Below, in pieces: positions 6,441 through 11,308 of a DNA stretch of 11,308 nt. The translations under genes and the position numbers were made by a program. Below the pieces are notes generated by a model. That model saw only the letters and a program-made list of their open reading frames with translations. It did not search any database and was not told where the DNA came from. The stretch's first letter is position 1. Each line of letters opens with the position of its first letter. The stretch comes from Pseudomonadota bacterium (GTDB taxonomy: Bacteria > Pseudomonadota > Gammaproteobacteria > Burkholderiales > SG8-39): the NCBI GenBank assembly GCA_021848555.1, contig JAJZUN010000047.1:1-11308 (forward strand), written 5' to 3'.

Positions 6441-6458
6441 AGCAGCGGCATCGCTTCT
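6441..6458 (+). other. Small hairpin between tctC and tctB
   Basis: AGCG (6444-6447) pairs with CGCT (6452-6455) around a GCAT loop. AG (6441-6442) can pair with CT (6457-6458) past one mismatch. It begins one base after the tctC stop, mirroring the much stronger hairpin after dctP. No T-run follows. It may be chance. Confidence 0.25.
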
Positions 6459-6475
6459 GTTGACGCGCCTCGCAA

Positions 6476-6961
6476 ATGACTCGTGACGGTGTCGCCGGGC
6501 TGATCTGCCTGGCGCTCTCCATCGGCATGCTCGTGCTCACGCGCGGGCTGCCGCAGTCGCCGCTGGTTCCGATCGGACCGGATTTCTATCCGCGCATCGT
6601 GCTGGTCATCATGGCGGGGCTCTCCGCCCTGCTGATCGTCTTCGACCTCTGGCGGCAACGCTCGCAGGCCGCGTCAGCGACCGCTGAAGCGGGAGCAGCG
6701 CCGGAAAAGCGCAACTATCGGCTGGTCGGCATCACTTTCACCGTGTTTGCAGGCTACGTACTTCTGCTGCCGCTGGTGGGCTATCGCATCGCGACCTTCA
6801 TTTTCATGGCGGCCCTGCAAGCCGTGTTCGAAGCGCCGCACAGCGCGCGGCGCTGGATGGTGGTGCTGGTGTCGGCACTGGCCACTGCCGCCATCACTTA
6901 CGTCGTGTTCGAGCACTATCTCTCGGTGCTGTTGCCGCGCGGAAAGTGGACTGACTGGTGA
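6476..6961 (+). CDS. tctB: Tripartite tricarboxylate transporter small membrane subunit (TctB family)
   Basis: This is the small inner-membrane subunit of the TTT transporter, equivalent in position to TRAP DctQ though unrelated in sequence. It has 161 residues. Hydrophobic segments lie near 5-22, 40-57, 84-101, 103-118 and 128-146. Family landmarks are IGPDFYPRI (33-41), LLPLVGYRIATFIF (97-110), and the end motif FEHYLSVLLPRG (145-156). An in-frame TGA at 6461 fixes the start at ATG 6476 or later. No clear Shine-Dalgarno sequence is present, so low expression or re-initiation after tctC, 36 bases upstream, is likely. It ends 3 bases before tctA. The loop at 60-80 is alanine-rich and variable, as usual in this family. 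Confidence 0.88.
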   Translation: MTRDGVAGLICLALSIGMLVLTRGLPQSPLVPIGPDFYPRIVLVIMAGLSALLIVFDLWRQRSQAASATAEAGAAPEKRNYRLVGITFTVFAGYVLLLPLVGYRIATFIFMAALQAVFEAPHSARRWMVVLVSALATAAITYVVFEHYLSVLLPRGKWTDW

Positions 6962-6964
6962 ACA

Positions 6965-8488
6965 ATGATTGATCTCCTGCTCGCCGGAATCGAGAATGTC
7001 ATCCACCTGAAATACCTGGTGCCGCTGTTTCTCGGCACCCTGGTCGGATTGATCGGCGGCGCGTTGCCCGGCGTCACCATCACCATGACCATCATCATCG
7101 TGCTGCCGTTCACTTTCGGCCTCGATCCGCTGCAGGGCCTCGCGACCATGACCGGCGTCTACGTCGGCGGCTCCGCCGGCGGCGCGATCACCGCCGCGCT
7201 GATCGGCATACCCGGCACGCCCTCGGCGATCACCACCACCTTCGACGGCTACCCGATGGTGCAGAAAGGCCAGCCCGGGCGGGCGGTCTGGCTCGGCATC
7301 TGGTCGTCTTTCCTCGGCGGATTGCTCGGCGGCGTATTCCTAATCGGCGCCACCGGCCCGCTCGCCGCGATTGCGCTCGAATTTGGTCCGTGGGAATACT
7401 TCGCGCTGTTCGTATTCGCGCTGTCGATGGTCGCCGGGCTCACCGAAGGGTCACTGGTCAAGGGATTCCTTTCCGGCGCAATCGGCCTCGCCATCACCAT
7501 CGTCGGTTTCGATCCGATCATGAGCGTGCCGCGTTTCACCCTGGGCTCGGAGTTCCTGCGCAGCGGCTTTCCCTTCCTGCCGGTGCTGATCGGCATATTC
7601 GCGTTTGCGCAGCTGATGACAGACATCGAAAAAATGAGCGCGGCCGACCGCAACAGCGCGCCCATCAAGGCGCCGCCGCTCACCGTGTCGCACCTCAAAG
7701 TGCTGTGGGAGATACTTTCCAAGCCGTTTCTGCTCGTATGGTCGACGCTGGTAGGCATACTGATCGGCGTGCTGCCAGCAATCGGCGGCAGCGCGGCGAC
7801 CGTCATGGCCTACGACCAGGCGAAAAAATTCTCCAAGCATCCGGAACGTTTCGGCAAAGGCAATCCAGAAGGCATCATTGCGTCGGAGGCTTCCTGCAAC
7901 GCCAACGTCGGTGGCTCGCTCGTTACCATCATGGCTTTCGGCATTCCCGGCGACGCGGTGACTGCGGTGATGCTGGGCGCGATGACCATCCACGGCATCC
8001 AGTCCGGTCCGCTGTTCGTAAGCCAGCACCCGCAGATAGCCTACGGCATCTATGCGGCCTACCTGCTGGCGCACCCGCTGATGGTGCTGATCTGCGCCCT
8101 GGGCGCACGCCTGTTCCTGCGCGTGGTGACGGTGCCGAAATCCATCCTCATCCCCAATGTGCTGGTGCTGTGCGTGATCGGCGCCTTCGCGCTCAACAAC
8201 ATCATGGAGGACGTGGTGGTGCTGCTGATCTTCGGGCTTGTCGGTTACGCGCTGGTGAAGGCGCGCTTCCCGCTGGCGCCGCTGATCCTCGGGCTGATTC
8301 TGGGCGACCAGATCGAGGTCAACCTGCTGCGCGCGTTGATGAGCGACCCGAATCCGTGGCTATTCTTCACGCGCCCGATTTCCGGAGGCTTGCTGGCGCT
8401 GTCGGTCGGCTCCGCGATTTTCGCGCTGTGGCAGCACCAGCGGCACAAGGGCCACGCCGCCCAGGCCGAGCAGGAGCCCGACTTCTAG
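6965..8488 (+). CDS. tctA: Tripartite tricarboxylate transporter large membrane subunit (TctA family)
   Basis: This is the translocating subunit of the TTT transporter in the inner membrane, with 507 residues and many hydrophobic segments. The first half carries IGGALPGVTITM (30-41) and GGSAGGAITAALIGIPGTPS (68-87), followed by FDGYPMVQKGQPGRA. The second half repeats the pattern with IGVLPAIGGSAAT (G268, P271), FGKGNPEGIIASE, NANVGGSL and FGIPGDAVTAV (G326, P328, D330). This internal duplication and the motifs are those of the TctA family. The start ATG 6965 follows the tctB stop by 3 bases, with GGTG at 6957-6960 as a weak ribosome site. No TctD/TctE two-component regulator is seen in the window. 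The gene ends 27 bases from the convergent ccoS stop. Confidence 0.94.
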   Translation: MIDLLLAGIENVIHLKYLVPLFLGTLVGLIGGALPGVTITMTIIIVLPFTFGLDPLQGLATMTGVYVGGSAGGAITAALIGIPGTPSAITTTFDGYPMVQKGQPGRAVWLGIWSSFLGGLLGGVFLIGATGPLAAIALEFGPWEYFALFVFALSMVAGLTEGSLVKGFLSGAIGLAITIVGFDPIMSVPRFTLGSEFLRSGFPFLPVLIGIFAFAQLMTDIEKMSAADRNSAPIKAPPLTVSHLKVLWEILSKPFLLVWSTLVGILIGVLPAIGGSAATVMAYDQAKKFSKHPERFGKGNPEGIIASEASCNANVGGSLVTIMAFGIPGDAVTAVMLGAMTIHGIQSGPLFVSQHPQIAYGIYAAYLLAHPLMVLICALGARLFLRVVTVPKSILIPNVLVLCVIGAFALNNIMEDVVVLLIFGLVGYALVKARFPLAPLILGLILGDQIEVNLLRALMSDPNPWLFFTRPISGGLLALSVGSAIFALWQHQRHKGHAAQAEQEPDF

Positions 8489-8495
8489 CTGTATT

Positions 8496-8516
8496 GTGGC
8501 GGCACCCCCGCTGCAC
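8496..8516. terminator. Possible weak bidirectional terminator between tctA and ccoS
   Basis: GCGG (8499-8502) pairs with CCGC (8508-8511) around a 5-base loop, and GTG (8496-8498) with CAC (8514-8516) across a TG bulge. The hairpin occupies most of the 27-base convergent gap, where a terminator is expected, but there is no T-run on either side. The evidence is mostly positional. Confidence 0.3.
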
Positions 8517-8722
8517 TATTCGCGCTGGCTGGCCTCGCCGCCATCACGCGCGGTTTCAGGCTCCGAAGCAAGCGGTCGCGGCTTGTCGTCGTCGAGGACG
8601 ACATTGAGCCCGGGACTTTCCAGATCATCGAACTGCCCCCCCTTAAGCGCAAGCCAGAACACGACCCCGATCGCGAACACCAGCACCACGCTCAGGGGGA
8701 TGAGCAAGAACAGAATATCCAT
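8516..8722 (-). CDS. ccoS: cbb3-type cytochrome oxidase assembly protein CcoS
   Basis: This small membrane protein is needed for cofactor (heme/copper) insertion during maturation of cbb3 cytochrome c oxidase. It has 68 residues. One N-terminal membrane helix runs from about 3 to 26 (LFLLIPLSVVLVFAIGVVF), then FWLALKGGQFDDLESPG and a DDD stretch. The x-x-GQFDDLE-x-P core right after the helix is the family signature. The start ATG 8722 is chosen because an extension back to 8809 would overlap ccoI and add an arginine-rich non-family sequence. It lies 4 bases after ccoI on the same strand, as in cbb3 maturation operons. The acidic, low-complexity tail (from about 50) varies in this family. ccoN, which often follows ccoS, does not appear; tctA converges instead. 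Confidence 0.9.
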   Translation of the reverse strand: MDILFLLIPLSVVLVFAIGVVFWLALKGGQFDDLESPGLNVVLDDDKPRPLASEPETARDGGEASQRE

Positions 8723-8726
8723 GCGC

Positions 8727-11255
8727 TCAACCTGCCGTGATGCCGGCCGCGGCCGACGCGGCGCGAAACCGTGACCGCCGGAACAGCCGCATCGAATTGA
8801 GGATGACAATGAGCGAACTGGCCGACATCCCTATGCCGGCCATCCAGGGCGTGACCACACCCAGTGCGGCCAGAGGCACGGCTGTCAGATTATAGGCAAG
8901 AGCCCAGAACAGGTTTTCGCGGATGATGGTGAGCGTGCGCCTCGAAGTCGCAAAAGCGGCGCGCAGATCGGTCAGACGTCCGGAGAGCAGCACTGCATCA
9001 GCCTGGCGCTGCGACATCCACGCGCCGTCGCTCATCGCAATCGAGACCGCCGCCGCGGCCAGCACCGGTGCATCGTTGATGCCGTCGCCTATCATCGCCA
9101 CGACCCGGCCTTCGCGCTGCAACGCCTGCACGTAGCGCAGTTTATCCTGCGGCGATGCGTCCGCGCGGAACGAGGCGATGCCGAGCTCTGCGGCTATCCG
9201 CCCGACCGTTTCAGCGCGGTCACCGCTCAGCAGGTGCACGTGTTTGCCTGCCCGGTGCAGCGCATCGATGAAGGCGCCCGCGTCCGGCCGCAATTCGTCG
9301 CCAAATACAAACAGGGCGAGGCAACCGCTCGCGTCGCCCAGCATGGCAACGGAACTGCCCGCTGGAATTTCCGGGGACTGCCACGGCTCCAGCACCCGTT
9401 GCATCGCCATCACGAAGTCCGGCCGGCCGAGACGGTAGACATGGCCGTCTATCCCGGCTTCCACGCCCAGTCCGGCATGGTGCCTTGAATCCTGCGCCGC
9501 AGGCGACTGTGGTCGCATCGCAACCAAGGTCTTCGCGATCGGATGCATCGACCCCTGCTCCATCGCCGCCGCAATGCGCAGGCATTGCGCTTCGTCTAGT
9601 TGCGCCAGGGTCTGGATGCGCGTGAGGTGCAGGCGTCCCAGCGTCAGGGTGCCGGTCTTGTCCAGTACCACATCGGTGGCGCGCGCCAGCGTCTCCACCA
9701 CATGCCCGCGGCAGACGATCAGACCTTGGCGCGCGAGCCTGCCGGTCGCCACCGTCAGCGCAACAGGCGTCGCCAGAGACAGCGCGCAGGGACAGGTGAC
9801 GACGAGGATGGACACCGCGACCCACAGCGCCCGCCCGGGATCGACCAACCACCACGCGGCCGCGGCGCCTGCCGCAAGAATCAGCGTCGCTGCGACAAAC
9901 CAGCCGGTTACCCGCTCGGCGTTGGCGACCAGCCTTGGACGCTCGGCCGCGGCCTGCTGCATCAGCCGGACAATGGAGGACAGCACGGTATCCGCGCCGA
10001 TGCGATCAACCCGCATCAGCAACGGGCCGGCGGCATTGGTCGATCCGCCGGTAAGCCGGTCGCCGGTATGCCTGGCCACCGGGCGGCTCTCGCCGGAGAG
10101 CAGAGACTCGTCGACGAAGCCCTCGCCATCCTCGACCACACCATCGGCGGGGACGCGCTCCCCCGAGCGCACCAGCACCCTGTCCCCGGGTCGCAAGGCG
10201 GAAACCGGCACCTGCCCGGATACACCTTCCGAATCCAGGCGCAGCGCAACGTCCGGCGTCGCACGGGACAGGAAATCGAGGCTGCGCGCCACCGCATGCC
10301 GCGCCTTGATTTCCAGGTATCTGCCGCACAACAGCAGGAATACGAACATGGAAACCGAATCGAAATAGACTTCCCCGCGCCCGCTAAGGGTGGACCATGT
10401 GCTGGCCGCGAATGCGACGCCGATGCCCAGGGCCACCGGCAAGTCCATGCCCATGCGGCTCAGGCGCAGATCGCGCCACGCTGCCTGAAAAAACGGCCCT
10501 GCCGAATAAATCACCACCGGCAGGGTGAGAATCAAGCCGGCCCAGCGCATCAACTGCTCGATGTCGGGCGTCATGCTGCCGGGCTCGGCCACATACACCG
10601 GCAGCGCGTACATCATCACCTGCATCATGCCGAAACCGGCGATGAACAGGCGCCAAAGACTCTGTTTCTGCTCCATGTGCTGCGCCATCTCCTGCTGGCG
10701 CGCGTCGTAGGGGTGTGCACGGTAGCCGATGTGCCGCACGGCGGCGAGAATATCGCTGAGTTTTGTCCGCTTCGGATCCCAGCGCAATTGAGCGCGATGC
10801 GTAGTGGCATTGACGCCGATGCCGAGAACACCGGGCAGTCGTCCCAGCACACTTTCGTTGAGCCATACACAGGCGGTGCAGCGCACGCCTTCTAGCATGA
10901 GCGCGGCATCGCAGTTACCGCTCGCGTCGATATGGACGAAGCCCCGCTGCACCTCGGGATCGTCGTAGATGCGGAAATCCTCGCACTGATCGCCCACTTC
11001 GGCCGTAGCCGCCGGACCGGTCCGATGCTCGTAATAGCCCTGCAGTCCGTAGCCCAGGATGGCCGTTGCCACCGCCTCGCAGCCGGGGCAGCAGACCGGC
11101 TGCCATTGGCCATCGACTTTGACGCGGTAACGCTCTGGATCAAGTACCGGCAACGCGCAATGAAAACAGGCGACCTCTTTCCCTGTAGTCCGCGTCTCTT
11201 GCGCAAACGCACGCGGATCACCGGCAGAGGCGGCTTGGCGGCTGGATAGGGTCAT
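8727..11255 (-). CDS. ccoI: Copper-exporting P1B-type ATPase for cbb3 oxidase assembly (CcoI/FixI/CopA2)
   Basis: This inner-membrane ATPase exports Cu(I) to supply cbb3 oxidase. It has 842 residues and is complete. The N-terminus has a cysteine-rich metal-binding region (C30-x-x-C33 and C55-C56-P-G-C59) then an HMA-like domain with GVRCTACVW (C126, C129). The first membrane helix starts near 200. The actuator loop carries S387-G-E-S390, where TGES is commoner. The metal-binding membrane motif is C488-P489-C490. The phosphorylation site is D532 in DKTGTLT, H571-P572 is the P1B nucleotide-domain signature, and the hinge is G723-D-G-I-N-D728. The C-terminal helix has NLTAVPLAALG and MSASSLIVILNSMRL, matching copper ATPases. 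The double cysteine-rich N-terminus and the adjacent ccoS separate it from ordinary CopA. Start ATG 11255 is the only candidate; no clear ribosome site precedes it. Confidence 0.94.
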   Translation of the reverse strand: MTLSSRQAASAGDPRAFAQETRTTGKEVACFHCALPVLDPERYRVKVDGQWQPVCCPGCEAVATAILGYGLQGYYEHRTGPAATAEVGDQCEDFRIYDDPEVQRGFVHIDASGNCDAALMLEGVRCTACVWLNESVLGRLPGVLGIGVNATTHRAQLRWDPKRTKLSDILAAVRHIGYRAHPYDARQQEMAQHMEQKQSLWRLFIAGFGMMQVMMYALPVYVAEPGSMTPDIEQLMRWAGLILTLPVVIYSAGPFFQAAWRDLRLSRMGMDLPVALGIGVAFAASTWSTLSGRGEVYFDSVSMFVFLLLCGRYLEIKARHAVARSLDFLSRATPDVALRLDSEGVSGQVPVSALRPGDRVLVRSGERVPADGVVEDGEGFVDESLLSGESRPVARHTGDRLTGGSTNAAGPLLMRVDRIGADTVLSSIVRLMQQAAAERPRLVANAERVTGWFVAATLILAAGAAAAWWLVDPGRALWVAVSILVVTCPCALSLATPVALTVATGRLARQGLIVCRGHVVETLARATDVVLDKTGTLTLGRLHLTRIQTLAQLDEAQCLRIAAAMEQGSMHPIAKTLVAMRPQSPAAQDSRHHAGLGVEAGIDGHVYRLGRPDFVMAMQRVLEPWQSPEIPAGSSVAMLGDASGCLALFVFGDELRPDAGAFIDALHRAGKHVHLLSGDRAETVGRIAAELGIASFRADASPQDKLRYVQALQREGRVVAMIGDGINDAPVLAAAAVSIAMSDGAWMSQRQADAVLLSGRLTDLRAAFATSRRTLTIIRENLFWALAYNLTAVPLAALGVVTPWMAGIGMSASSLIVILNSMRLFRRSRFRAASAAAGITAG

Positions 11256-11264
11256 GCGGATTCG

Positions 11265-11270
11265 ATTGTA
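11265..11270 (-). promoter_or_regulatory. Candidate -10 element just upstream of ccoI
   Basis: Read on the - strand, TACAAT (11270 to 11265) matches the -10 consensus at 5 of 6 positions and lies 9 bases before the ATG at 11255. There is no acceptable -35 at 16-18 bases, and no FNR-type TTGAT-N4-ATCAA site in the 53 bases available. Transcription may instead come from beyond the window. Confidence 0.2.
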
Positions 11271-11308
11271 AGTGTTGGTTTCGAACTACACCATGTTTCG
11301 TCGTTTTG

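Noticed and set aside
5468..6658. 396-codon open frame on the - strand across tctC and tctB
   Set aside because: It is a complement-strand shadow of two well-supported genes. The translation is rich in Arg/Gln/His/Asp with no recognisable domain, as expected from high-GC coding bias.
7390..8607. 405-codon + strand frame inside and beyond tctA
   Set aside because: It is the +2 shadow of tctA, whose own frame carries all TctA motifs. The arginine-rich product has no domain and runs into ccoS antisense.
8723..8809. N-terminal extension of ccoS to 8809
   Set aside because: It would lie within the ccoI coding region and place an arginine/cysteine-rich segment before the membrane helix, contrary to the CcoS family.
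9600..10895. 431-codon + strand frame opposite ccoI
   Set aside because: It is antisense to the conserved P-type ATPase core; its composition is a typical shadow (Arg, Gln, His, Pro rich).
11256..11308. FNR/ANR site upstream of ccoI
   Set aside because: cbb3 genes are often FNR-controlled, but no TTGAT-N4-ATCAA-like palindrome exists in the 53 bases available; the site may lie outside the window.
1..11308. CRISPR arrays, tRNA/rRNA genes, insertion sequences, prophage or defence genes
   Set aside because: No spaced direct repeats, cloverleaf or rRNA sequence, transposase motifs or terminal inverted repeats were seen. Nearly all the sequence is accounted for by metabolic, transport and oxidase-assembly genes.

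Overview
The window is 11.3 kb of GC-rich, gene-dense bacterial chromosome. Its style is that of a betaproteobacterium of the Burkholderiales type. This rests on three things: a periplasmic-binding-protein-dependent carboxylate transporter of the Bug/TctC family (greatly expanded in that group), TRAP and TTT transporters next to central-carbon enzymes, and cbb3 oxidase maturation genes (ccoI, ccoS). I cannot name a species.

Layout. Positions 1-8488 are all on the + strand. They hold the last 79 codons of an acetyl-CoA hydrolase/CoA-transferase family gene; the alpha and beta subunits of a thiamine-diphosphate-dependent 2-oxoacid (acetoin-type) dehydrogenase E1, with overlapping ends; a complete three-gene TRAP transporter (binding protein, small and large membrane subunits); and a complete tripartite tricarboxylate transporter in the order tctC-tctB-tctA. 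The - strand from 11255 to 8516 carries ccoI (copper-exporting P-type ATPase for cbb3 oxidase assembly) followed by ccoS. The two blocks converge, with 27 bases between tctA and ccoS.

How it works together. The + strand block reads as a carboxylate uptake and breakdown island. TRAP and TTT systems bring organic acids in through periplasmic binding proteins. The E1 pair would decarboxylate a 2-oxoacid or acetoin-like substrate, and the CoA-transferase family protein would handle an acyl-CoA. The shared substrate is an inference; nothing in the sequence names it. No E2 or E3 subunit is encoded here. Sigma70-like promoters can be drawn before the E1 alpha gene and before tctC, which suggests two transcription units. 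The clearest non-coding structure is a perfect 10-bp hairpin between the TRAP binding-protein gene and its membrane-subunit genes.

There are no tRNA, rRNA, CRISPR or insertion-sequence signatures, and no stretch over 300 bases lacks a gene. The families are all known. The notable points are in gene arrangement, start codons and intercistronic structure rather than a wholly new system.
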